A stretch of DNA of 32,933 bases. It comes from Flavobacteriales bacterium (GTDB taxonomy: Bacteria; Bacteroidota; Bacteroidia; Flavobacteriales_D; Sanyastnellaceae). Below, one piece after another: positions 17,593-26,164 of this stretch. Made by a program: the position numbers and the translations under genes. Below the pieces are notes generated by a model that was given only the letters and a program-made list of their open reading frames with translations, ran no database searches and was not told the origin of the DNA. Where the stretch lies: the NCBI GenBank assembly GCA_947448135.1, contig CANFLZ010000026.1, forward strand, positions 1-32,933. Direction: 5' to 3'. The first letter of the stretch is position 1. Every line of letters starts with the position of its first letter.

Positions 17593-18704
17593 TACGAAAG
17601 ATTATTCTATTATTTTCAATTGTCACTTTGATTTCATGTGGCAATGAACAGCAAAAAATTGAAGGGAAAATTGAGGGAGGTCAAGGTCAAACCTTGTATT
17701 TGATTCAAATGGTGGATGGAGAAGATGCCGTCATTGACAGCACCGTCATTGGACCTGATGATCAGTTCAGTTTAACTCCCCACAAAGGATTGTACAAGGA
17801 TTTTTATCGTTTGGAATTGAATCCCAACGATTACATGATTTTGATTACCGACAGTACAGAAAAGATTCACATCGATGCACACTTTGGGAAGTTGGCTGAG
17901 ACTGCCTCGATTGAAGGCTCCAACTCAACTACACTTTACGTTGATTTTTCAAAATCCATCGCTCCAAAAATTTTGGAGATGTACGATTTAGATTATCAAG
18001 AAGCTCCTGAGGCCAATGGCCCAAGAATCGAAGTTCTTCAAAAAGAAGTTGAGCAAATCGCTGCCAAGTGGTTGGACGGTCATTCGTCTGAACCTGGCGC
18101 AGTCATGGTGGTGCAATACTTGGATCCAGCCAAATACATGGATGTGTATTTAAAAATCAAAGCCGCATTGGGAGAAACGATGAGCAACAGCGAATATTAC
18201 CAAGCTTGGAGTCAGTTTGTTGATCAATTGCAAAACGAAATTTCTGCACCAAAACGCACGCCAATCAACGAAGCGATCGCAGTAGGAAAAGAACTTTCCG
18301 ATATTTCCCTTCCCGACGTTAACGGCAAAATAAGAAAAATAAGTGATCTAAGAGGAAAAGTTGTTTTAGTTGACTGCTGGGCTTCATGGTGTGGACCCTG
18401 TAGAAAGGCTAACCCTGAAGTTGTTTCCATTTACAACCAATTTCAAAACAAAGGATTTGAGATTTTCTCAATTTCATTGGATAGCAAAAAAGAAGCTTGG
18501 CTTAGTGCTATTCAACAAGATCATCTCAATTGGCCCAATCACGTATCAGATTTAAAAGGATGGGATGCGCAAGTTTGTTACCAATGGGGCATCAATTCTA
18601 TACCCTACCCTATCTTATTGGATAAAAAAGGAGTTGTTGTAGCGCATGGCGCTGACGCAATGGGAATTGCACTTAAAAACAATATCGAAAAAATCATCAA
18701 ATGA
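17589..18704 (+). CDS. DUF4369-thioredoxin (TlpA-like) lipoprotein
   Basis: A 371-aa exported thiol-disulfide protein. The N-terminus LLFSIVTLISCGNEQQ is a lipoprotein signal with Cys17 as the lipidated residue. Residues about 22-115 form a DUF4369 domain (IEGKIEGGQGQTLYLIQM), and residues about 235-371 a thioredoxin-like domain with the active site CWASWCGPCRK and later INSIPYPILLDKKG, with the cis-proline. Such proteins act in the periplasm, reducing disulfides for cytochrome c maturation or sulfur-stress tasks. It overlaps gatB by 4 nt (ATGA) with GGAG upstream, and overlaps the next gene likewise, so it is translationally coupled on both sides. Confidence 0.88.
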   Translation: MIRKIILLFSIVTLISCGNEQQKIEGKIEGGQGQTLYLIQMVDGEDAVIDSTVIGPDDQFSLTPHKGLYKDFYRLELNPNDYMILITDSTEKIHIDAHFGKLAETASIEGSNSTTLYVDFSKSIAPKILEMYDLDYQEAPEANGPRIEVLQKEVEQIAAKWLDGHSSEPGAVMVVQYLDPAKYMDVYLKIKAALGETMSNSEYYQAWSQFVDQLQNEISAPKRTPINEAIAVGKELSDISLPDVNGKIRKISDLRGKVVLVDCWASWCGPCRKANPEVVSIYNQFQNKGFEIFSISLDSKKEAWLSAIQQDHLNWPNHVSDLKGWDAQVCYQWGINSIPYPILLDKKGVVVAHGADAMGIALKNNIEKIIK

Positions 18705-21700
18705 GAAATTTAATTTTCATATTCGCCTTTTTCGTTGCTCACAATTCTTGGGCACAACAATCACAACAAGAATACTTTCAGCAACATGTTGATTACAACA
18801 TTGATGTGCGTTTGGACGACCAAAACCACTTCATCAGTGGATACGAATCGTTGGTTTACACCAACAACAGCAAACAATCGCTCAGTAAAATTTACATGCA
18901 CCTTTGGCCCAATGCTTACAAGAATAAGCAAACCGCTTTGGCCAAACAGTTGACTCGACAAAAGAATTTCATTTTGTATAGTACACTAAAAGACGATAAA
19001 GGATATATAGACTCTTTGGATTTCAAAGTAAACGGAGAGGGAATCGTTTGGCATTTGGACAGCACGCATATCGATATTGGTGTGTTGTATTTGAATACTC
19101 CATTACAGCCTGGACAATCCATCACAATCACCACTCCATTTCGTGTCAAGTTGCCCAGCGGCAGCATTTCACGTTTGGGCCATATCGGACAGAGCTATCA
19201 GATCACACAATGGTATCCAAAGCCAGCGGTTTTCGATCGTGATGGATGGCATGCCATGCCTTATTTGACGCAAGGTGAATTCTATAGCGAGTTTGGAAAT
19301 TATGACGTGCGCATCACCATCCCATCTAACTATGTTGTAGGTGCCACCGGAATCTTACAAAATCCAAGTGAAATTCAATGGTTGGATGATTTGTCGAATC
19401 AACCTTTCCCATCAGACACTTTGTATAAAAACACTTTCCCCGCGACGGCAAAGACATGGAAGACCATCGAATACAAGCAAAAAAACGTGCATGATTTCGG
19501 TTGGTTTGCCGACAAGCGTTGGATTGTTAGAAAAGGAGAAGTAGTTACTCCCTACACCAAAACGAAAGTAACCACTTGGGCGATGTTTACACCCGCCAGT
19601 CAAAAATTGTGGAGCAATGCTACTCAATACATCGGAGATGCCACCTATTATTACTCTTTGTGGAATGGAGACTATCCCTACACCGTTGTTACTGCAGTAG
19701 ACGGCACCATTAGTGCTGGCGGAGGAATGGAATACCCCAATGTTACGGTTATTGGTAATGCCAATTCTGATGAGGAATTGGAAACGGTCATTATGCATGA
19801 AGTAGGTCACAATTGGTTCTATGGAATCTTAGGAAGCAATGAGCGCGACAACGCATGGATGGACGAAGGTATCAACTCCTTTAATGAGGATCGATACAAC
19901 ACTGTCAAGCACCCTAATTCTAACGCGATCATGGGAATCAATATTAATGGTAACAATAACTTATCCAAAATCTTGGATTTGGATTCCATGAACTATTGGA
20001 AAATATCGCAATTGACTTATCTGTTCACAGCCAACTACGGTATTGATCAGCCATTGAGTTGTCATTCCAACGATTTCTTGAATTTGAACTACGGTGCAAA
20101 TGTTTACAAGAAAACTGCAGTTGTATTTTATTACCTACAACAATATCTCGGTGAAGAGTTGTTTGACAAATGCATGCAGCGCTATTTCTCAGAATGGAAG
20201 TTCAAACACCCCACACCTGCCGACTTCCAAAAGGTATTTGAAGAAACTTCAGGTCAAGACCTAGATTGGTTTTTCAATTCTTACATTAAAAGCAATGGCA
20301 AAGCGGACTTTATGATCGGGTGCGCCAAAAGAGTAAGAGGAAAAGATGGTGTTTACAGCGTAAAGATTAGAAATACCGGCTCTACCTATGGTCCATGTCC
20401 TGTGACCATGACTGACCATTTAAATGGGACAAAAACGGTTTGGTCCGGTGTATTGGCTCCAGGACATTCCACTAAAATCCAAATCATTTCCAATCAGCCT
20501 GTCAAACAATTTGAAATCAACGCCAACAATGTCATTCCAGAGATTTCAAACAAAAACAACTTGTACCGCTATCACAAATTGTTGCCAACAGTTGAGCCCG
20601 TGAAAATGAAATTCCTTACAGGCTTTCCAAATAAAAAAACCACTCAATTATTCGTTGCGCCTACTGTGTCTTGGAACATGTACAACCACGTTGCATTTGG
20701 AGCGGTATTGCACAACCAACATGTCTTGAATCGCCGCTGGCAGTGGAGCGTCAATCCCATGTATAGCATCGCACAGCATGACTTTGTTGGGATTGGAAAA
20801 GCCAGTTTAAAATTAGGCAAATGGACTTTCGGAGGTGAGACACGCAAATTCTATTTTGTTGATCAAAACTTGAATGACAGCGGACTTTCTGGGAACTACT
20901 TGGGACATTATTGGATGACGCGTCCATCGATCAAATGGAGTTCAAAAGGAAAACCCAGTGGATACCCCAAACAATTTATTCAAGAAGTTGAATTGGCCAC
21001 TACTTTATTGAGTCGATCTGTAGAATCAAACCTTTTGAATCAAACGCAAATTACTTCGCCTTACTTCAATCAATATCTTCAAATGAGCTACCACATTGGA
21101 CGGAAGCTTGGGCTGAATCACCGATTGGATTATCAATTGCAATGGACAAAAGACATCACAGATGCCAATGCAAAAGGGATTCAGCGATCTTCCACTATCC
21201 AATATCAATACATGTATAATTTGAAGAAGCAACGCAGTATTGATTTAACCGTTTTCTCAGGAGTAAACAATCAATATGCGCTGACTATGTGGAATCCGAC
21301 TGGAATGACAGGCGTGAATGACTTCACCTTTAATCAATTGTACATGGGTCGTTCTGAGACTTCAGGGATTTGGTCCAATCAAATTCAAAATGGACATGGT
21401 TTAATCGCAACACCGACCTTCCAATCGTTCAATTATCGTTTGGTTTCAACGAGATTAGAATATACGCTTCCGATGGATTACAACTTGAAATTGTATGCTG
21501 CAACAGCTTGGGGGATCAACAAGGTTTCTTCAGCCAATTTGTTGTCCAGCTTCAATCCGAATATTCTGGATGCATCACTTAAAAATTCAACGACCTTTAT
21601 GTGGAGTACTGGAGTGCACTTTACACTTGGACCCAATATCGCCGAAGTATTTATACCCATCATTTCATCACAAAATATTTTGGATAGTCAAAAAGCACAT

Positions 21701-21796
21701 GGGCTTAAATGGCAACAAACTTTTACCATCAAGTTCAATTTGGCTACTTTGAATCCCTTTGAATTGATTGGCAAAACATTGTCGAAAACTGAATAA
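18701..21796 (+). CDS. M1-family metallopeptidase with C-terminal barrel-like domain
   Basis: A 1031-aa secreted protein with signal peptide MRNLIFIFAFFVAHNSWAQ. The M1 (gluzincin) catalytic core covers about residues 25-540: the GGGMEYPN exopeptidase loop, zinc motif H366-E367-V-G-H370, and third zinc ligand E389 in AWMDEGINS, spaced exactly as HEXXH-X18-E. Tyr-containing NYGANVYKKT lies further on. From about residue 630 the sequence turns to alternating hydrophobic/polar strands rich in aromatic residues (TQLFVAPTVSWNMYNHVAFG, KWTFGGETRKFYFV), which looks like an outer-membrane beta barrel or a large beta-sheet domain. The enzyme may therefore be tethered at the outer membrane for peptide scavenging. 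It overlaps its upstream gene by 4 nt and lpxH by 1 nt. Confidence 0.88.
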   Translation: MRNLIFIFAFFVAHNSWAQQSQQEYFQQHVDYNIDVRLDDQNHFISGYESLVYTNNSKQSLSKIYMHLWPNAYKNKQTALAKQLTRQKNFILYSTLKDDKGYIDSLDFKVNGEGIVWHLDSTHIDIGVLYLNTPLQPGQSITITTPFRVKLPSGSISRLGHIGQSYQITQWYPKPAVFDRDGWHAMPYLTQGEFYSEFGNYDVRITIPSNYVVGATGILQNPSEIQWLDDLSNQPFPSDTLYKNTFPATAKTWKTIEYKQKNVHDFGWFADKRWIVRKGEVVTPYTKTKVTTWAMFTPASQKLWSNATQYIGDATYYYSLWNGDYPYTVVTAVDGTISAGGGMEYPNVTVIGNANSDEELETVIMHEVGHNWFYGILGSNERDNAWMDEGINSFNEDRYNTVKHPNSNAIMGININGNNNLSKILDLDSMNYWKISQLTYLFTANYGIDQPLSCHSNDFLNLNYGANVYKKTAVVFYYLQQYLGEELFDKCMQRYFSEWKFKHPTPADFQKVFEETSGQDLDWFFNSYIKSNGKADFMIGCAKRVRGKDGVYSVKIRNTGSTYGPCPVTMTDHLNGTKTVWSGVLAPGHSTKIQIISNQPVKQFEINANNVIPEISNKNNLYRYHKLLPTVEPVKMKFLTGFPNKKTTQLFVAPTVSWNMYNHVAFGAVLHNQHVLNRRWQWSVNPMYSIAQHDFVGIGKASLKLGKWTFGGETRKFYFVDQNLNDSGLSGNYLGHYWMTRPSIKWSSKGKPSGYPKQFIQEVELATTLLSRSVESNLLNQTQITSPYFNQYLQMSYHIGRKLGLNHRLDYQLQWTKDITDANAKGIQRSSTIQYQYMYNLKKQRSIDLTVFSGVNNQYALTMWNPTGMTGVNDFTFNQLYMGRSETSGIWSNQIQNGHGLIATPTFQSFNYRLVSTRLEYTLPMDYNLKLYAATAWGINKVSSANLLSSFNPNILDASLKNSTTFMWSTGVHFTLGPNIAEVFIPIISSQNILDSQKAHGLKWQQTFTIKFNLATLNPFELIGKTLSKTE

Positions 21797-22533
21797 TGAA
21801 GACCTATTTCATATCTGACATACACCTCGGCAGCCCGAACCAAGAAAAAAGCTTGGTTCGGGAAAAAGCCTTTGTCAATTGGTTGGATACTGTTTCAAAA
21901 GATGCCGCTGCTATTTATTTGGTTGGTGACATTTTCGACTTTTGGTTTGAATACAAACGGGCAGTTCCCAGAGGATTTGTGCGATGTCTGGGGAAAATAG
22001 CTGAACTGACAGATCGTGGAATTCCCATTTATTGGTTCACTGGCAATCATGACATGTGGATCTTTGATTACCTGCCCACCGAATGCGGTATTCAATTGGT
22101 GAGAAAGCCCATCCAAACTCAAATGCATGGACACTCCGTGTATATTGCACATGGTGATGGATTGGGACCTGGTGATCACGCTTACAAATTCATGAAAGCG
22201 TTTTTCGACAGTACCATTTGTCAATGGCTCTTTGCCAGATTGCATCCCAATTTTGGGGTATGGTTGGCTTCATCAATGTCCGGTTATAGTCGAGGAAAAG
22301 CCATTGAGAAAGATAAGATTTTTCATGGTGAACAAGAATGGCTTTTTCAATATTGCAAAGCAATAGAAGCCAATGATCACCACGAACTTTATATCATGGG
22401 GCATCGCCACTTTCCAGGTGAAATGAAATTGAACGACCGCAGTAGCTATTGGAATCTTGGTGATTGGCTTCATCATTACACCTATGGTGTTTTGGATGAA
22501 TCCGGTTTTGAATTAAAAACTTGGGAACATTAA
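21796..22533 (+). CDS. lpxH: UDP-2,3-diacylglucosamine diphosphatase
   Basis: Cleaves the pyrophosphate of UDP-2,3-diacylglucosamine to give lipid X, the fourth step of lipid A synthesis, at the cytoplasmic face of the inner membrane. 245 aa with all metal-binding motifs: D8 and H10 (ISDIHLG), D45 (GDIFDFWFEY), N84-H85 (GNHDMW), H119 (AHGDG), and H203/H205 (MGHRHFP). The DFWFEY and DHAYKFMK segments distinguish LpxH from general phosphoesterases. It starts within the M1 stop codon (TAATG) and closes the operon headed by lpxK. Its stop shares a TTAA with the converging TPR gene. Confidence 0.92.
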   Translation: MKTYFISDIHLGSPNQEKSLVREKAFVNWLDTVSKDAAAIYLVGDIFDFWFEYKRAVPRGFVRCLGKIAELTDRGIPIYWFTGNHDMWIFDYLPTECGIQLVRKPIQTQMHGHSVYIAHGDGLGPGDHAYKFMKAFFDSTICQWLFARLHPNFGVWLASSMSGYSRGKAIEKDKIFHGEQEWLFQYCKAIEANDHHELYIMGHRHFPGEMKLNDRSSYWNLGDWLHHYTYGVLDESGFELKTWEH

Positions 22534-23600
22534 TTCCCTAAAATTCTTCCTTTGCCAAGCGCTGCGTCATCATAATCTGGCTTGATTTTCAAAGCCATTT
22601 CATAATCCGCCAAGGCCAATTTTTTACTTCCCATTTTCTCATAACAAACGCCACGGCTGTAATAAGCCTGGAAGTACGAAGGGAAAAGTTTGATCGCCTG
22701 AGTAAAATTTTCGATACCCTTGGTGTACTCTTTCAAGTAATTGCAATAAACAAATCCTTTGTTATAATACGCTGTACTAAAATTGCCATCTATCTTGGCA
22801 ATCGTATCATAACACGTCAATGCCTGATTGAAGTATTCAGCATGTCTGTATCCATTCTCCTGTAAATACATGGCTCGGTTGTACCACACTTCAATACTTC
22901 TCGGACGCAATTGGATCGCTGTTTTGTAATATTCATCTGCCAAATCATTCTTCTGTGCCGCCATCAATAACGCCAATTCGATATAAGCATCATAGAACTC
23001 CGGATCTACCTCGACAGCCGTTTGGTAAGATGAAATTGCATTTACTGTATCCCGTTTGGCTTTGAAAAGTCGTGCCTTAAAATAATACGCTTGAGAATTG
23101 GTCACCTCTTTCTTCAGGACATTGTCGAGATGGGTCATCGCGACATCAAAGTTGTTCAATAAAATCTCGATACTCGCGGTCTTGATCAACCCATTGACAA
23201 AATCCGGTTCCTTTTCGATACTGCGCTTGTAACATGCAAAGGCTTTGTTGATGTCTTGCTGTCTCCAATACAATTCCCCTTTTTCATAATAAACCACAGC
23301 CTTGTTGCTATCCAATTCCATTGCGCGCTGGACATCCTTGAATGCATCTCCATATTGACTGATTTGACCGAGATAGCGGGCTCTTTCCAAATAAAGAAGA
23401 TAATTCTCGGGATCATCCAAGATCCGTTTATTAAAAACTGCCAAGAGTGAATCAGGACCATTCTTGCTCTGCACTTCGGTAGGTGCGGTATTCGAATGGC
23501 AAGATGATAAAGTTGTCGAGAAAGTCAAACCCAAGATGACCAAACCGACAAAAGCACAAAAGATTGAATAGATACTTTTCACGGCACTAAAATACATCAT
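22530..23600 (-). CDS. TPR-repeat lipoprotein
   Basis: A 356-aa exported protein. A hydrophobic signal (FVGLVILGLTFSTTLSSC) ends with a lipobox Cys at residue 34. The rest is a run of about eight tetratricopeptide repeats (for example NYLLYLERARYLGQISQYGD, AVVYYEKGELYWRQQDINKA, QAYYSRGVCYEKMGSKKLAL), ending just after the last repeat. TPR solenoids mediate protein-protein contacts; no enzymatic domain is present. It is monocistronic between the recA terminator and the converging lpxH, with which its 3' end overlaps by 4 nt. Confidence 0.88.
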   Translation of the reverse strand: MMYFSAVKSIYSIFCAFVGLVILGLTFSTTLSSCHSNTAPTEVQSKNGPDSLLAVFNKRILDDPENYLLYLERARYLGQISQYGDAFKDVQRAMELDSNKAVVYYEKGELYWRQQDINKAFACYKRSIEKEPDFVNGLIKTASIEILLNNFDVAMTHLDNVLKKEVTNSQAYYFKARLFKAKRDTVNAISSYQTAVEVDPEFYDAYIELALLMAAQKNDLADEYYKTAIQLRPRSIEVWYNRAMYLQENGYRHAEYFNQALTCYDTIAKIDGNFSTAYYNKGFVYCNYLKEYTKGIENFTQAIKLFPSYFQAYYSRGVCYEKMGSKKLALADYEMALKIKPDYDDAALGKGRILGN

Positions 23601-23631
23601 GTTTTTGGGCAGAATACGTAGTTTTTGGGAA

Positions 23632-23662
23632 TAAAAAAAGGATGCAAATGCATCCTTTTTAT
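23632..23662 (-). terminator. Intrinsic terminator of recA
   Basis: A stem of about 12 bp (AAAAAGGATGCA / TGCATCCTTTTT) with a very short loop and T tract on either strand. It lies 18 nt beyond the recA stop and before the TPR gene start. Confidence 0.8.
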
Positions 23663-23679
23663 TTTAATCTCCAAAGTGA

Positions 23680-24693
23680 TTAGGCATTTCCTGCTTTACT
23701 TGCAGCAATTGCAGCGCGCACTTTAGTTTCGATTTCTTCTTTCAACTCGGGATTATCCTCTAAAAGTTGCTTAACAGCATCTCTACCTTGACCCAATTTG
23801 GTATCTCCATAACTGAACCAACTTCCGCTCTTTTTGATGACATTTTGATCAACACCCATGTCGATAATCTCACCCAAAAGAGAAATACCATGACCATAAA
23901 GGATATCAAATTCCGCTTGACGGAAAGGAGGTGCCACTTTGTTCTTCACCACTTTCACCTTGGTGCGGTTTCCGATTGCGTTTTCGCCATCTTTGATCTG
24001 AGAAGAACGACGGATATCAATACGTACGGAAGCATAGAATTTCAAGGCGTTACCACCGGTGGTCGTTTCAGGATTTCCGAACATCACACCAATCTTTTCA
24101 CGTAGCTGGTTGATGAATACGCAGCAACATTTTGTTTTGCTGATAGAGGCCGTCAATTTGCGCAATGCCTTTGACATCAAGCGCGCTTGAACACCCACGT
24201 TTGAATCGCCCATCTCACCTTCGATCTCCGAACGAGGTGTCAACGCAGCTACTGAATCGATAACGATTAAGTCAATTGCACCAGAGCGAATCAAGTTGTC
24301 TGCAATTTCCAAGGCTTGTTCACCATTGTCGGGCTGTGAAATCAATAAATTTTCGGTATCTACACCAAGCGCCTCAGCATAGAATTTATCGAAAGCATGC
24401 TCCGCATCAATGATCGCGCAGATTCCACCTTGCTTTTGCGCCTCTGCAATTGCATGAATCGCCAAGGTTGTTTTACCGGAAGACTCAGGACCATAAATCT
24501 CGATGATACGTCCTTTTGGATATCCTCCTATTCCCAAGGCGCTGTCCAATCCAATTGAACCCGAAGGAATCACTTCCATCTGTTCAACGGCATCATCACC
24601 CAATTTCATTACAGCTCCTTTACCGTAAGTTTTTTCCAATTTATCCATGGCCATTTGTAAGGCCTTCAATTTTTCTTTGTTTACTTCTGACAT
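23680..24693 (-). CDS. recA: Recombinase RecA
   Basis: A 337-aa DNA strand-exchange protein and SOS co-protease. Walker A is GPESSGKTT (68-76); Walker B is [10 protein letters not shown]; the DNA-binding loops are present (L1: [13 protein letters not shown]2: [20 protein letters not shown]), and the MAW-like motif [18 protein letters not shown] precedes the core. The length is at the short end of the family because the acidic C-terminal tail is short ([11 protein letters not shown]). The start ATG at 24693 gives [20 protein letters not shown], the usual N-terminal helix. No LexA/SOS box could be assigned by eye. Monocistronic with its own terminator. Confidence 0.97.
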   Translation of the reverse strand: MSEVNKEKLKALQMAMDKLEKTYGKGAVMKLGDDAVEQMEVIPSGSIGLDSALGIGGYPKGRIIEIYGPESSGKTTLAIHAIAEAQKQGGICAIIDAEHAFDKFYAEALGVDTENLLISQPDNGEQALEIADNLIRSGAIDLIVIDSVAALTPRSEIEGEMGDSNVGVQARLMSKALRKLTASISKTKCCCVFINQLREKIGVMFGNPETTTGGNALKFYASVRIDIRRSSQIKDGENAIGNRTKVKVVKNKVAPPFRQAEFDILYGHGISLLGEIIDMGVDQNVIKKSGSWFSYGDTKLGQGRDAVKQLLEDNPELKEEIETKVRAAIAASKAGNA

Positions 24694-24744
24694 TGCGTTA
24701 GTTTTTTAGTTTGACAAATATGTTAGTTGCAGTTCGTAATGAAT

Positions 24745-24972
24745 TTACAATTCAGATTTTTTTTTCGAGGGATATAAATCTTGAATAACAAAATACACAA
24801 TTAAATAAACTGCAGTAAAAATAGATGCATATGTCAAAGCTCTATTGGGCTGATGTCCCATACCTTTTGAATGTTCGACAAAACGGTGATACAATTGATT
24901 TCCGATCATCCAACTCAATACAAAAAGGACCGGGGCAAGGATCCAATACCAAATTCGTGCTTTTTTAGACAT
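24745..24972 (-). CDS. Small two-TM membrane protein, unknown
   Basis: 75 aa. Two hydrophobic segments (about residues 8-28, WYWILAPVLFVLSWMIGNQL, and about 46-64, LTYASIFTAVYLIVYFVI) with a polar loop between and a Lys-rich C-terminus (SKKKSEL). No family recognised. It is between recA and a divergent outer-membrane-type gene; codon use looks like the neighbours. Confidence 0.65.
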   Translation of the reverse strand: MSKKARIWYWILAPVLFVLSWMIGNQLYHRFVEHSKGMGHQPNRALTYASIFTAVYLIVYFVIQDLYPSKKKSEL

Positions 24973-25037
24973 GCAAAATATTTTGCGCTAAATTGCGTAT
25001 AGTTTTTAAAAACACCTACTAATTACTTATCAACTTT

Positions 25038-25679
25038 ATGCGCCATTTATTCGCAATTTTAGCCATAAGCCTTGCAGCAAGCACAACATATGGCCAATCA
25101 AATACCGATAAGCCGGAATCAAAATCTCAAAAGAAAGATATTTCTTACTTGGTAAAATTGGACCTTCTTTCGCCCATTTTCAGAACAGCAATTGTTTCAT
25201 TCGAAAAACCGCTTTCCAAGCAATCTTCCTTGCATCTATCGGGACTCTATCAAGATCAGTCTTCGGCCGTTTCCAACGCAGCATATTTGAGCCGATTTGC
25301 AGCCACCGCGGAATACCGATATTACATGTCACAAACGGATGCACCACGCGGATTCTATGTCGGTTCGTTTATCCGTTACCAGTGGATGAAATCGGAAGAT
25401 TGGTTGTGGGGACAATATATGGATCCGATGGGAAATTACATCACTACCTACGCTTATCAAGCACGTGAATTGAGTACAATTGGAGCAGGAATGAGTGTGG
25501 GCTACCAACACATTTTCAAAGATAAAATCGCAATCGACCTTTTCTTAGGTCCAGCATACAACTCTGGCGACAAAAGAATCGATCCCACTTCCCCATACAA
25601 CAGCAGGCCCAATGATGTCTTTAAACCGTACGTGGGTTATTTCTTAAGAACGGGATTTTCCGTAGGGCTGGCGTTTTAA
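25038..25679 (+). CDS. Outer-membrane beta-barrel-type protein (DUF3575-like)
   Basis: A 213-aa protein with signal peptide MRHLFAILAISLAASTTYGQ. After a short Ser/Lys linker, the sequence is a series of short amphipathic strands (SYLVKLDLLSPIFRTAIVSF, GFYVGSFIRYQWMK, LSTIGAGMSVGYQHIF, IAIDLFLGPAYNSG) and ends in a strand finishing with Phe (FLRTGFSVGLAF), the usual signature recognised by the barrel assembly machinery. This resembles small Bacteroidota barrel proteins of the DUF3575 type. Function unknown. It is followed by the 25716-25781 hairpin. Confidence 0.7.
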   Translation: MRHLFAILAISLAASTTYGQSNTDKPESKSQKKDISYLVKLDLLSPIFRTAIVSFEKPLSKQSSLHLSGLYQDQSSAVSNAAYLSRFAATAEYRYYMSQTDAPRGFYVGSFIRYQWMKSEDWLWGQYMDPMGNYITTYAYQARELSTIGAGMSVGYQHIFKDKIAIDLFLGPAYNSGDKRIDPTSPYNSRPNDVFKPYVGYFLRTGFSVGLAF

Positions 25680-25715
25680 GGTTGAATGACTGAATTCAGT
25701 ATATTTTAGAAAATA

Positions 25716-25781
25716 CGTTAGGCGCAACCCCTGGTGTAGGTCAACCGAAAAAAATACCTAACCAGGGGTTGTCCTCTAACG
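25716..25781. repeat. 66-nt long-stem hairpin between convergent genes
   Basis: Nested inverted arms: CGTTAG (25716-25721) with CTAACG (25776-25781), then CAACCCCTGG with CCAGGGGTTG, then TAGGT with ACCTA, around an A-rich loop. It may serve as a bidirectional terminator for the two converging genes, but there is no T tract on either side, so a dispersed palindromic repeat (REP- or MITE-like) is equally possible. Confidence 0.7.
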
Positions 25782-25787
25782 CAACTC

Positions 25788-26027
25788 TTAGTTCGGCATT
25801 CTAAATCGACTTTTAGGAACGATAAACTCACCACTGGTGGGTTCTTGTATCATTTGATAAAATTCCTTGCACAGATAATTCAGTGAACGACTGCAGTGTC
25901 GATTCTCCAAATAGTTCTCCCAAACTTCAAGTGCCAATCGCTTGGTAACATCCCAAGCATAAAGATTGTATCCCTCTGGACGTGAGAAGGTATCAATGTA
26001 CCTTTTTACTTCTGCTAAGTTATTCAT
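25788..26027 (-). CDS. Small conserved-looking protein, unknown
   Basis: 79 aa, soluble, mixed charge, beginning MNNLAEVKRYIDTFSRPEGY and ending IVPKSRFRMPN. It looks like an all-helical fold with several aromatic residues (YNLYAWDVTKRLALEVWENY). No family recognised. The ATG at 26027 is the only reasonable start. The 137-nt region upstream of it is AT-rich with no other gene. Codon use resembles neighbouring genes, which supports it being real. Confidence 0.6.
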   Translation of the reverse strand: MNNLAEVKRYIDTFSRPEGYNLYAWDVTKRLALEVWENYLENRHCSRSLNYLCKEFYQMIQEPTSGEFIVPKSRFRMPN

Positions 26028-26164
26028 ATCGCTCTAATGTTTAATTGAACGATACAAACTAACAGAGTCGAATTGTAAAGGATTTACAACCCGAAAAAAA
26101 ATTCACTTTTTATTTCTTAGACTCAAAAGAACCGAAGAATTACAAAAAAGCAACTAAAAAAAAA

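Noticed and set aside
24694-24744. SOS (LexA) box ahead of recA
   Set aside because: No convincing palindromic operator could be seen, and Bacteroidota often lack a standard LexA box.
25716-25781. Integron attC site
   Set aside because: attC reads RYYYAAC ... GTTRRRY from left to right; here GTTAGGC is on the left and CTAAC on the right, on either strand. No integrase or cassette array is present.
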